Positions 35,930 to 47,420 of a stretch of DNA of 64,000 nucleotides are shown one piece after another. The notes under the pieces are model-generated. The model was not told the DNA's origin. It ran no database searches and was given only the letters and a program-made list of their open reading frames with translations. The stretch is from Cololabis saira (lineage: Eukaryota; Chordata; Actinopteri; Beloniformes; Belonidae), in NCBI RefSeq assembly GCF_033807715.1, contig NC_084599.1, positions 25,431,625 through 25,495,624 on the forward strand, given 5' to 3'. A program made the translations under genes and the position numbers. How positions within the stretch are numbered: position 1 is the stretch's first letter; the number at the start of each line of letters is the position of its first letter.

Positions 35930-37477
35930 TTAAAGGGGACCTATTATGGCATCTGATACCTATTTTAAACAGGCCTTGAGTGTCTTAAAAACAAGCTTTT
36001 GATTGTTTTTGCTAAATAAATTAGAAATTCATCCTCTAAACCATGTCTTTATCTTCCCATTCTCTAACCTCCTTCTCTATGCTGGATTCTGAGTGGGCGG
36101 GGCTATGATAATGAGGCACTGTGCTGATTGGCTGCCTGAATGACGCGATACACCGCTACGAGAAAATGGCGGAAGCTCCGGCCGGTGGAGATACACCGTG
36201 TCCTAACTGCATGCAATGCGAGCGAGCGTCAGCAACAAAATCGATTCCATTGCTTTATTTTCTATTGGACTGTCCTAACTGGCCGCGAGCGCTGCAGCGC
36301 TGCGCCGTTTTGAGCTGAACATTTGTCGGATGCAGGCTTCTATTTTCTTCCTGTCGCTCGCGTTGAAAGCCGATTGAAAGCGCTGTAGGAAACCGTCATG
36401 GATGAGGAACGGCTGATCTAGATAGTTGTAATGAGAAGTTATCTCTATGATACCTCCTCATTTCACTACAAAAACCTCAATAAAGTGGCAGCTGGCTGGA
36501 GGGAGATGGACAGAGAGCGTCCGATGTACGCTTGCGTGCAGTTAGGACATGGTGTTTAGTTGTGGGCAGGCCAGCTGACAGTCTTGCCTGGGCCCCGGAC
36601 AAAATAATCTAAGATGGGCCCCCCTGCGCCTGGATCTCTCCTTTTCCCTCTTCCTCTCCTCTCCATCTGCTCTTCAGGTTTTTATACAAGCTAATGGACG
36701 TTAACATTAGAGCTAGCCAGTTAGGTTAAGTTACAAGGTTGGTAAACGTTGGCTGCGCTGTTTCTTACCTTGCTCTACGCTGACTTTATTAATTCCAGCT
36801 TCACCGTCACCACCGTTTTTAAAATATTGGTGTAGAGAATCTATGAGGCCTCTATTTTCTTCTTCTCTACTTCTCTTTTCTCTTCTTTTCTGAGAACTGG
36901 ACTTGTGCTGACCGGACATTTTGACCATTCTAATGGTTGAATTAAATGATAACATCAAATTTTGATCAGCGTCCAAACCATTTTTGTGTTGGGGGTTCTT
37001 GACCACAAGGACAATTAGGAAGAAAACAAATAACAAGCTTTTATGCAACTAAAATACTACATATTTTTTCCACAAATAGGCATATTTTGAAACATTTTGA
37101 AAAATGATTCCATAATTTAATGAGAATAAAAAAAAATTAAAAATTAAAAAAAAAAAAAACTTTTTTTTTTTTTTTTCCAGTTCTGCCCCCCCCCCCCCCC
37201 CCCCTACCCTGCGCCCGGGACAACAGACCCGTTTGTCCCCCCCTATCGGCGGGCGTGGTTGTGGGTGTGGTTTGCATTTTGGTTACGTAACGAAAGGGAG
37301 CAGAATCTGAACGGCTCGTAGAAGCCACATCACACTGGATGGCTCATCTGGGCGGCTGTACAGACACTGCAGAATTTGGTTGCTTTCCTCCTTCTCTGAG
37401 TTGGCAGGCTGAGAGGAGACCACTTTATATATGTTAAAGCAAGAAAAAACGTGTTTTTCATAATAGGTCCCCTTTAA
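35930..37477. mobile_element. TTAA-flanked composite non-autonomous DNA transposon (piggyBac-like) with nested insertions
   Basis: Terminal inverted repeats of 17 bp or more, AAAGGGGACCTATTATG at the left and its exact complement at the right, are each bordered by TTAA (35930-35933 and 37474-37477). TTAA target duplications are the hallmark of piggyBac-superfamily insertion. The 1.5 kb interior has no transposase ORF. It includes a nested inverted-repeat element at about 36190-36555, then A, T and C homopolymer runs at 37129-37204 that probably mark the end of another inserted piece. Confidence 0.75.
36190..36555. mobile_element. Nested terminal-inverted-repeat MITE
   Basis: ACACCGTGTCCTAACTGCAT at 36191-36210 is mirrored by TGCAGTTAGGACATGGTGT at 36535-36553 (one mismatch in the inner 19). 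The interior has no long ORF that spans the element. It sits inside the TTAA-flanked element. Flanking target duplications were not clear. Confidence 0.6.
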
Positions 37478-38727
37478 GTTTACTCACTATAAGTCCAGAC
37501 AGACAAAAGCAGGTCAGACATTTACCCAGACACACGTGTTGCTCACAGGCTGCAGTATGCAGGGTGGGTGTGCACAGTGTCACAAGTTTCTGATATCACT
37601 ATACACAGTGTCACTAACGCCAGCGTTATATTTCGCATTACAACAGCCACCTGTAATCTTCAAAGCCATTGGACGTGGTATATGTGGAGACCAACAGCTA
37701 TGCCCCAAACCCTGTGACGGTATTCAAACCCTTCTTCTGAGTGAGGTTCAGGTTGCAGTCCGTCCAGTAAAGATCTCATTTCACTGCAGGTGGTCCATCA
37801 AAGCGTTAGCTAGTGCACCTCAGGATACTGTTAAAGGCCTTCCTGGTTACAGAGGGCCAACCCGTGATTAAACTGCTCGCGTGTGCCAGGGCATGATGAT
37901 GGGGCCCTCTCTGCAGCACATGTAAGCCTTGTGGCCGGGGGGGTCATCCAGGAGATTCACTCAGACTCCTTCACACTCCTCCTCCATCCTCTCCTCCTCC
38001 TCTTCCGTTTTGTTCCCCAGTGCTTGTAATTGAAAATATATTTATTGCAGAGCCAGAGGCTGGTCTGGGAGAGTGAGGCACTGCAGCCTATGAAGATGTG
38101 GTTGAGGTGATGGCTGCAGGGTTTGGCTTCTATTCAGCACCACCAACTCACTTGCGTAGTCAGTTTTTTTTTCTCTCCCTCTTTTTTTAGACTGGTCTCT
38201 TTGTTTACTAATCTCTAACTCTTTTCAATTTGCTTGTCTTTTCTTTCACCATCTTGCTATTCATTTTTGCCCTCCTGCCTCTTTTATCCTTTGTCTCTTT
38301 TTTATCATTCTTGATTAGGGGTGTATCGGGTCCGTGTCAAATGCAAATGGTGCCGCCTGGATAGATACAAGTTTTGTGCAGCCAAAAGCAATTTGTTCAA
38401 AGGCAAGTTTTGTTCATTTTAAATTTTGTTTTATTAATATTCCTTAGTGTCTCTGAAAACCAACTCTAACGAAACATACAATTGAGGGGAAAAGTATACG
38501 TTTGAAAAGAAATTGGAAATAAAAGCATTCTAGATTTTTAGTGAGTTTTTTTTTACTAAATTAACTAGGTCCCTGTTGTTTTTTGGTTTTATATAAACTC
38601 GGCAACACTGAACCCAAAAATATTCATCTTTATGAGAAAGCGAGCTAAAAGGACAGCCTCGATGACTGGTCACGGTCAAAATCGTTTCTTGCTACAGCAA
38701 ATTATGCAAATGCAGGTAACCCACACA
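37478..38727. other. Intergenic, no gene seen
   Basis: Complex sequence at about 37500-38110, then T-rich sequence to 38600. No exons or transposon ends were recognised. Confidence 0.45.
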
Positions 38728-38743
38728 CCACTAGGGGGCGCCA
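38728..38743 (+). promoter_or_regulatory. Candidate CTCF binding site
   Basis: CCACTAGGGGGCGCCA fits the vertebrate CTCF core consensus CCASYAGRKGGCRSYR at all 16 positions. It lies in otherwise AT-rich sequence in the middle of the desert. Occupancy cannot be inferred from sequence alone. Confidence 0.55.
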
Positions 38744-38849
38744 AGCTCGATTGTTCAACTTCATCCGCGGAAAATTTAAATTACCTGTTTGCAGGGATGA
38801 CATTAGGCCCATTCCCTCTAAACAATCTGGAGGTGCTTATAAATAGTAA

Positions 38850-39000
38850 AAAAGTAAAACTCAACTCAATTTCATTTAAAGCACTTTAAAAACATTGCAG
38901 TTGCCCAAATTGTTGGACACCAAGAGAGTTGATATGAATGATAAAACAAAATAAGAATAAGATCTAAACAGAAATCAAATCACAATTTGGAACAATAAAA
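38850..39000 (-). mobile_element. LINE/SINE 3' end fragment
   Basis: AACTCAATTTCATTTAAAGC ACTTTAAAAACA resembles the reverse of the common fish retroposon end (AATTTTATTTATAAAGCACTTTAAAA...), followed by A-rich sequence with AATAAAA motifs typical of these copies. Diverged, with approximate limits. Confidence 0.45.
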
Positions 39001-40379
39001 GTCAGCTTCTTAAAACTGGTTTAAAAGCTAACAAATAAAAAGATAAATTCTAGCGTCATGTCAGTCAAAACATTATTGATGAAGAAAAGGTAAGGTTAGA
39101 AAGGGGAAGGAGTGTAGAGATGTACATGTGTGGAAACATTTGTTGGTACCTTCCAATTAAAAATAGAAAAACTTGGTGTGGTCACAGAAAACCTGAAAGT
39201 GATACAAGTAATGATATATAATAATGATAATTAACTGAACCAAGGTGTGTCTTCTCCAGACTGGATGTTTCAGCTCTTTCTACAGATGTTCAATAAGATT
39301 TAAATTACGACTCAAAGCAGGATACTTAGTTATGCAGAAATTGTTTTGAAAATGTGGAGGGACGTAATTAGATCAAGTTTCTGAGACTTTTATTTTTGCG
39401 CCTCTCAGTATTTTCCTACACAAATGAGAAGAAAAACGCTTTACCAATTAAAGTATTTCTTCTGTGAACCTGAACTACATTCCAAATGTAGAAATAAACG
39501 CTGAACCTTCAAAATCGCATTCAGAGAATATGTTTTCCTTGCTGTCTTCTCTTTAACCAAACTGTGATTTTTAGTAGCCTGATTGCTCTAATAGACCAGA
39601 GCTAAACTGTGAGGCAGAAATGCCCTTTTCTTCAACAGACCTCTTGAAGGGCCCTTGTAAAGTATCATTATGTTTTACGAGTTCCCCTTCTCATTCTGAG
39701 GTCTGGTTCATTGAAGAGAGCAGCACAGCCACTGGCCTCCTCACTTTATCGGACCTGTGCGTTGGGAAGGAAGGGAGCGGGAGGTAAATGAGGTGCTGGG
39801 AACTTTCTCTCCCAAACGCTCTTAGTGTTTGTGCAGGCACTAATATCAAACATATGCCATACGAGTGTGTTGGTTCAGTTCCCGTCTGGCAGCAGTATTT
39901 TTATCCTGAATTAGAAATTTTCCAAACTGGTAAGCTCTCAAACGGCCTTTAACACCTGCAGCTCTTTATAGGATGAGTGTCTGATCAATAACAGGTTAAC
40001 AGAAAGTATTTATTTCCTTGTTTGGCGTTTATGATGAATGAGCTGTCTGGCTGAGTCTCTGTTTAGATTTTCCCACTAGAAAGAAGAAATGAAAAAAAGT
40101 GCAGTAAAAGTCATAGACGTCCCCTCAACTCAGCGTAGTGCATCATCAGCTGATGTTGCTGTTTTACAGCTGTATATTTGAAAACGAACCTTCTTTCAAG
40201 TGAATCTAAACAGACGTCCTCTAAAATTTACATTTGCATGGTCGGCACCAGGAAGCACTACGGGGCATGTTTAGTATTACTTCTCTTTCCCTGCATCTGT
40301 CTCTGCTTTATGCCAGTCACAAATAAGTTAAAATCATCAGCAGGTCTGCTTTCATGAAAGTGTTGGCACATCTGCAGTG
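39001..40379. other. Intergenic, no gene seen
   Basis: AT-rich to about 39500. About 39540-39780 is more complex and may be regulatory. No genes were recognised. Confidence 0.45.
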
Positions 40380-40970
40380 AAGGTTGCAAAAATGTGTCCC
40401 TTTTGTGAAGAGGTTCTTGGAGAGTGGATGCTGCGGCATTGCGTGCCTTGAAATCAGCCACAAAGGGATTCAGTGCGCAGCAGTAGCCCTTGGCTGGGGG
40501 ATGTTTATCGCTTGCTGCCACAGCCTTCTCAGACACACCGGCTTTATACTGCACAGCACTCCTGGATCCTGTCAAATTGTTGATGAAGATGAGGTAATAG
40601 TTAAGAACCTTAAAAGCAGAGTGGCGAACCGAACAAAGAATTCACCCCCAGCAGACTGCTGATTGGTAGCTGGCATGATTCACATATTGGCAGGCAACAC
40701 CATGACAATGGCATTTCTGAAATAAGATAGAGAGCCTGCGCTATGAAGAAATGATGGCCGCTAGCATTGTCCGCGTAGCAATTCTTTGACTCCTCTATGA
40801 CGAATCCCAGTAACACAGACACTTGGCAGACCAAAGTGGGACACTTTGCGCTATAGAAGGCTCCCGCACATGAGAAGCCAAAGGGAGCCTTTAAAAATGA
40901 AGCAAGATGTAATGCAGCTTTTTTATGCTCATTCTGGCCCTGTGATAGTTGCAGCGGCATGGATTTGTAT
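40380..40970. promoter_or_regulatory. Candidate noncoding regulatory region
   Basis: Nearly 0.6 kb of complex, balanced-composition sequence with no repeats, in contrast to AT-rich flanks. It leaves open frames on both strands (40258-40575 and 40610-40960 minus, 40384-40662 plus), but none has splice signals or a domain. Regulatory role is inferred. Confidence 0.3.
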
Positions 40971-43689
40971 CCCAGCTACACTGAAAGGACTGCTGAACTG
41001 GATGGAGCTTTAAAGTGAAGCAAGAAAGCTCTGGAAAATCGGCCCTCAAAGGCACATTTCAACTGGAAAGCATTTCTTTTAAGCTGTCACTCCTTGGTAG
41101 TTGACAATCCTATTATGGCACCAACTTATTGTAATTAAGAGGGAGAAGAGATATATGGGCACAAACACATCCATCTCACCATTTAAGATACAAAGAACCT
41201 TGTTGCTGTTTTTTGTTTGGGGGAAAACGAAGTGCTGAGCTGCCAGATCACCTTATTTGCATTGACATGTGAGTGATGTAAACAGTATCCAGTAGCCAGT
41301 TTTCTTTTTTTCTCTCTCTCTCCGTGTCACTCTATCGCTTCACTTTTGGGCACCACTTTAAAGAGACGTAATGGAAAATAGGTTTTATGTGTTCTCTTCT
41401 CTCCCACTTTTGGAGGTCAGGGAAATGAAGGCTTCAAAAGAAAAATCTGGAAGAGGTAACGATCCCTCACCTCATCAAACCCTTCGCTAAAGTCTTAATA
41501 CGTTTTGCATTGAAATTGTGCCTAAAGCTCCGATATAAAGAAGCGAGGGAAGGATTGTGAGTGGCAAGTCCATGTGCTGCTATTTATTTGTGCCATAGTA
41601 AGAGGATTGTGTGTTTTTTTTCTTCCTCTCTCTCTCCACAATAGGCAGCTTTTAAAGCAGTGACAGATGATAGTCCTCGAGAGGGCCATCAGCTGCCATT
41701 GTAGAAAAGCGAGAAATGTCTAAAAATTTAGGACTGATGACAGTAATACAAAGTCTCACGTGCAAGGTGGTCAAGTGTCTTATTTTTCAAACAGGGTTTT
41801 CTCAGGGCACAATGAAGCCTGACCTCTGAAATGTCTTGTCGTGACATCGTCCCTCACGGCGACAGTTGTGAAGTCTGAAAGATTAAAGTCAAATAAGCAT
41901 TTTTCTGCAGGTTGTGTTAAGGTTATTGTCTCTTCGTTTAACTTGTAAAAGTATACGGCTAGTGAAGGTCAAGGGTCATATCTTGCAGGCTGCTCATGGT
42001 TTCTGGTCTGCGTATCTTTATATCTGATACTCTTCTTTACCGCTTTGATCACTGGTCTCTGCTTTTTTTTCTAGATGGCCCTGTCCTGTGTTACAAATGA
42101 AGGTGCTGAGAGGGTCAGAATATTAAGAGGCAGATTACTGACATGCAGATGGTCAGGGATACTCCCTCAGTGCTTCTCCACACTTCCAGCAGCTGCGTTA
42201 TAGGCACGAAACATCTGAGAGCACAACTCCGCTGCAAAAGCAGCCCCTCCAGAACTGAGGCTTGATATTCCATAAAAAGAGTCAAAAGTAAAAAAAATTC
42301 TTGACAAGACTCCTTAAAACCAGCAAAATAGTCTGAAATAGTTTTCTAATTTTATTTCGTGGAAATTGGTTTTTACAGTGTACACAGACTTTTTTTGTTG
42401 TCTTACCCTTAGTTCAAGACTGAGTTTATAGATTAAATAGATTTTATTTTTTATAAGGCACATCTTCAAAGAGCAATCCTTCCACTTGTCAAATCACATT
42501 TATTTAAACTTTCTTTTGGCAGCTATGTTTAAACAGGTCTCACAAATATTTTTTGAACTATTAACCGTGTATCAAGAAAACAGAAGATTAATAAAATCTA
42601 ATTTAAAAATAAATAGTATGAACAGTGTATCATGAGCTCATCGGTATCTGCTTTCAAATAGTAAGTAAGAGTCGTGGAAGGAGCTTGGTGTTCATTGGTT
42701 CTAGTGATGTGTTCCACTTCGCAGCTGCCTCTTTCACCTTATCACAGTCAGTGGCTCGGTGGCACAGAGTCACATCAGCCCACTCCACCCTCATATTTCA
42801 CAAACATGTTCTCACGAACTTTACAGTTCCCAGTTGATCTGCCCAATCAGGCAGTTCACCATGTCTCCACCTTTTTTCTGGTCAATGTATCCTTTTGTTT
42901 CTACGATTTTTTTGTTTGGTTGTTTTTGCTCTCCTGTTACCATGTTATCCTTTAAACTTATTTTTCCTCCCACCTGTCTGCCTTATTTTTCTCTTGTATT
43001 TAGTTTTTCTAGAAAACTGACACATATACCTTTTTCCAATTTAAACACAATATTAAACAGATATAAAGCGGAAAGGGGTCACACTTTTTATTCAGCAACA
43101 ACACATTCAGCCACATCCATCTTTGATCTGGACTCTTCCTTTTCATCAAAACTACATGAAAGTTTTGTTACCAAAGTACTTTAAACTATCTCTGTGGTAA
43201 TACCTGGTACAATTGATGCCTTCAGAGCCATTATTTTGTTACAATTCCATCCCAAATTGTCTTACAGAAGTAAGTCTAATCAGTCTGGTTTGACAGTTCT
43301 GTGATAGTTGTGTATCCCACCATATGCCTGTCTTCTTCACTGTTAAAGTTGCTTGTTGTGTAAAATTGTGCTCTCCTGCTTACTCCTATTGTGTGATAAC
43401 TAGCCACACTGCAGAGATGCTCAATATTTAAAAAAATAAATTCCTATTTGAATACTTTTTACCTTGATAAGCTTTTTACCATCTTCAGCTCTACGTGCAT
43501 TAGCAATCTAGACTCTATCGCACGAGTGAGAGTGAAACACACTAAACCACATTCTCAGCCTTGATTTAATGACTCTACCTGAGCTCTCAGACGTGCTTGA
43601 GGACAAGCGGAGAGAAGGCGGGAAAAAAGACAAGCTTCAAGTGTCATGTGCGATTTAAAAAAACTGTTTAATTAAAACTGTAAAAACGT
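40971..43689. other. Intergenic; possible MITE end near 42250-42385
   Basis: GACTCCTTAAAACCAGCAAA through TTGGTTTTTACAGTGTA (to about 42382) resembles the end of a known type of AT-rich fish MITE. About 41100-42200 is ordinary to complex sequence. The + strand frames at 42625-43184 lack any domain and are F/S/L-rich. No genes were recognised. Confidence 0.4.
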
Positions 43690-45275
43690 CATATGTTTCT
43701 GACACAATTTCTAAAAATTGCATTTTTTGCATGTAAAGTATCTGTCCTCAGAGCCACTCTAACTTTGCCAACTGATTCCGACCCCTTTATTGCATCTACA
43801 GTATGTACCTACATATTTTGGACCAGTTCAAGCCCATTTCAATGTCTTGTCTGTCTGAGGTTGTCTGAAAATCTAAAACCCTCTAACTGTCTTCTCTCGT
43901 CTTTCATAACATGCCCTTGAAACTACTGGGAAACCAATACCTGCACTGATAGATTCTGGTCAAAGTTCTGGATCTGTCATGAATCTTCTTGGAAAAAATA
44001 GTCTTACTGCAGCTGCAAGATGTTTTGAGCCAACACAGTAATTATGTAAAGTTTTAGTCTGGTTTTAAACCATATCACGGCACTGAAGCGGCACTGTTGA
44101 AAATTTGTAATGAGCTGATTTTAACAGTCTTAGTACTTCTGGCTTTAACAGCTGCATTTCATACAGTTAACCATCAAATCACATTTAGAGAATAATGGTT
44201 TGAGTCATATTTGTTAGGCAGTAGTTTTGAGGATTTTTTTTTTGGGACAGTTGATATTATATGTGGTGTTCCACAGGGTTCTGCTTTGGGCCCTACCCTC
44301 TTTTTGTTTTATATATGTTGTCCCTTGGGTCTATCTGTAAGAAACACAATGTCTCTTTTCATTGCTATGCTGATGATGTACAAGTGTACATGCCGTTAAA
44401 GGAGCATGAGGCTCCTTTTAAGAAATGAGACTCTCTAGCGCCACCCTTCACCACGACGGCCGTTGGGGGTACTGCAGCCAACAGCGAAGCCGGCACGGGA
44501 GAACGCACATGCAGCGTCATGTGACGTCACATCCGCAGCCCCCGCGGGAAATTCGGGACCGAATTGCAGCACATTTTGCAGCACACAGCCTGTTCAAGGC
44601 AAATGAGAGATACACTAGAGGGCTCATTCTTTTGGGTTTGGAACGCTTCATCTGACATTATTACTAGAAAACTTAAAATGTATACGGATTTTTTTCATAA
44701 ATCCTACCTCAATCCTGCCTCAAGCTCCTTTAAATGTAAATAGTAAGGGTTCACTACAGTCTGTGCTTGACTGTCTAAAAGACATCAAATCCTGATTTTA
44801 GTTAATTAGTTTATTTAGTTCATTAGTGACTCATGGCTTTTAAAGCTAGGAACATTTGACGAAGCTACTTATGCTCATGCTCCAGCCAGAGCATTACGGT
44901 AATCTGATCTATTGCTTTTAGCGTTCCCCAGAACAAGACCTGGTTGCTGCACCTGAACTGTGGAACAAGATCTGACCCCCATTATGACTTTTTGAATCTC
45001 TATTGAAGACCCATCTATTCTCCTTGGCTTTTGGAACAGATTGAGTGTTTTATCCCAACAGCTTCATTCATTTAATTTTGTTTTATGAGTTTAATCATTT
45101 TCATTAGATTTATTTGTTTTTAAACGTTTTATCATTTTATTGGTTCATTTTAAGAGTGTTGTTACATTTACATTTGCTCACCATTTAATATTACTATGTA
45201 TAATATATTGTGTTTGATCGTTGTTTTGTGAAGCACTTTGGTTTTTATATAAATAAAGTTGACCTGACTGGGTGT
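43690..45275 (+). mobile_element. Decayed L2/CR1-like LINE, split by a MITE
   Basis: Recognisable pieces of a non-LTR reverse transcriptase occur in order: an SGFKPYHGTEAALLKICNEL-like block (about 44059-44118), a degraded motif A (TAAFHTVNHQ, about 44147-44176), motif B GVPQGSALGPTLF (about 44262-44300), and the YADDVQVYMP catalytic motif (about 44365-44395). After the inserted MITE come the downstream DCLKDIKS stretch, a LWNKI-like C-terminal block (about 44957-45040), and a 3' UTR ending GAAGCACTTTGG and ATAAATAAAGTTGAC. Several stops and frameshifts make it inactive. The 5' limit is approximate. Confidence 0.8.
44396..44733. mobile_element. TTAA-flanked 338-bp MITE inside the LINE
   Basis: Both ends read TTAAAGGAGC(A/T)TGAGGC in inverted orientation, and the TTAA occurs at each border (44396-44399 and 44730-44733). 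The interior is GC-richer than its host and has no transposase ORF. If one TTAA copy and the element are left out, the LINE reading frame continues across the junction, which confirms the insertion boundaries. Confidence 0.8.
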
Positions 45276-47189
45276 TTCATTAGTCTTTGGTTTTCTCTTT
45301 CGCCAATGTCTTTAAACGTGTACATAAACTCTCAATTGAAAAACAAAAAAGAAAAGTAGCATTTCTCAGTAAAAGGCCACATAGCTGATTTGGTTCCCCT
45401 GATCTGCTTGTGAGTAAGGACGCAGTAATTTAAATTGTGTGTGAAAGAGAGTGGCTGGCTGCGTCTCACTGCAGATCACCGAAAGGGAAGCAGAAGTGGC
45501 CCGTAATGAATTGGTGTTAATGAGCTGTTAACTCTGTAGCAGCCCAAAGCGTTGCGCTTACCCCCGCCGCCTAGCTTCCAAGACAACACAAATGTATGTA
45601 ATGTCTCACCCTTGCGCAGGGAGGAATGCACACGTATGCTGAGAAAGAAAACATTCCAGGTGCACGCACAGATGTCACATCATCACCAGACACACGGAGT
45701 CTCTCACACACACTCACTCATACTCACCGTGACAAGCGCACATGCACAAACGTACCGACACACTTCAGGCCCAGCACATACTCAATCAGCGTCTCACTCC
45801 TAGGCATAACGGGCCCCTGGCTCGGAGGCAGTAAATCTTCCTCATGCTGACATGTACTTGTGCGTGGCGCACACCCAGCTGGGCTGCCGAGCAGATCAGA
45901 GTCACATAACATTTGCAAATGATTCTCACGGTTTGTTTTTCCCTAATGGAGAGCCAGGTGCAGGGGTTTACCACATTTCACTTGAGGTCAAGTGTCAGAT
46001 ACCAGCAGCAGAGCATTCAAACCTTATTTCTGAAGTTATTCCCTGTGTTCCCTTTATGTTTCCAGGTCTCTAATTGTTCCGAAATGCAAATTCAACATGT
46101 CTGGCAATCCTGCTGAATACTTTAGGATGTTATGGGTTCATGTTATACTTCTTGCATTCAGCTTTATTTTGGAATAACCACATTCTATGCTTCTAGTGTT
46201 TTCCTTATTAAGATCGTACAGTATATTTGGATTGTGAGACATTTTGGATCCCCTACATTAAACAGGCCAGTCAGCTCACATTAGTCTTAAATGATCCTTA
46301 ACAGTGGTGTATTTGCTGTACTTTCAAGGTCTTTATAAATGATGTCATTGGTCCTGAAAGGAGGAGAATTGCAGTGTCCTCCCAACCACACAAGTCATCT
46401 TTTCATGTCTGGACAAACACAATGAACAGAAATTCCTTTACATTTTAACTCGGTAATTAAATGACTTTGTTTCTGTGAGTCGGTGGCTGTTGGGACAGGA
46501 TCGCGCCTGCCTTTTGCCAGGAGCACAAAGGCACTTTCTCTGCACCCGCACAAAGCCGACTGTAAGCAAATCATCCCAGCGCTGATGCTGATCCAGATAA
46601 GCCCGCTTTACACTTCTTCACACTGTCTCTATAGCACACAAAGACACAACCCTGCCATCCACTCCCCGCTTTTGCTGTGAGAAAAACTTAGTATGGAAAA
46701 AAGAAGAAAAAAAAAAGGGAGATGTTTGACTCACCTGAGGGTGTGTGTGTGTGTTTATGTTTGTGGTTTCAAATAAGAGTGTGAGAGCATTCTTCCGTTC
46801 TGAATGTTCATGTGAACACTGAAATGTGTGCGTCCACTTTAAGCCTGTTGGAGGCCTGTTAATGGAGGATGCTGTTAAGCAATTTTGGAGGCTTCGCTGG
46901 AGATTGAGGGGAAGGAAGAAAGGAGGCTGCCCGCAAGGTGCTTTAACAGCCCCTGACAGCTCTAGTGCTTTATAGCTAACAGCTGGTCCAGGTGTTAGCC
47001 TCTACCAGAGTTCACATGCAGACATGTGCACACGCAGTCCGTGCCTCATTAAGGTTGGTCCTAACAGGAGGGCTCTTTGCGGTTTCAAACCGACACAACA
47101 TGTATTTTCAGCCGCTGCGTGTGCGCTTCAAACCACCGGCTTGTGACTTGGAAGGGGAGGCAGCGGCGAGGAGGCAGTGAGCGGGCTGG
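45276..47189. other. Intergenic, no gene seen
   Basis: About 45420-45620 and 46840-47000 are complex. About 45650-45790 is CA-rich. Short (GT)n at about 46742-46753. No exons or further transposons were recognised. Confidence 0.45.
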
Positions 47190-47420
47190 TTGTCATGCTC
47201 AGGCATTCAAATTGCCATTTGTTGTGGCATATAAAATACCCTCAGAAACAACTTCCCCGTTTATAGGTATTCTTCCCAGCGCTGCAGAGTTTTACAGTCC
47301 TCGGTTTACAGTTATCACACGCATCAAATTTGCGCTCTTGTGTAAGCGACGTTTTACTGTGCAGCTTTTTTATGCCCCCTTCTCTTCAAACCAGGCCGTA
47401 TTACATGAGAGTAAATATGT
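47190..47420. promoter_or_regulatory. Candidate noncoding regulatory element
   Basis: Complex, repeat-free stretch (CATTCAAATTGCCATTTGTT onward) standing out from neighbouring sequence. Inference from composition only. Confidence 0.25.

Noticed and set aside
42625..43184. Overlapping + strand ORFs up to 141 codons
   Set aside because: T-rich frames with F/S/L bias and no splice or domain evidence.
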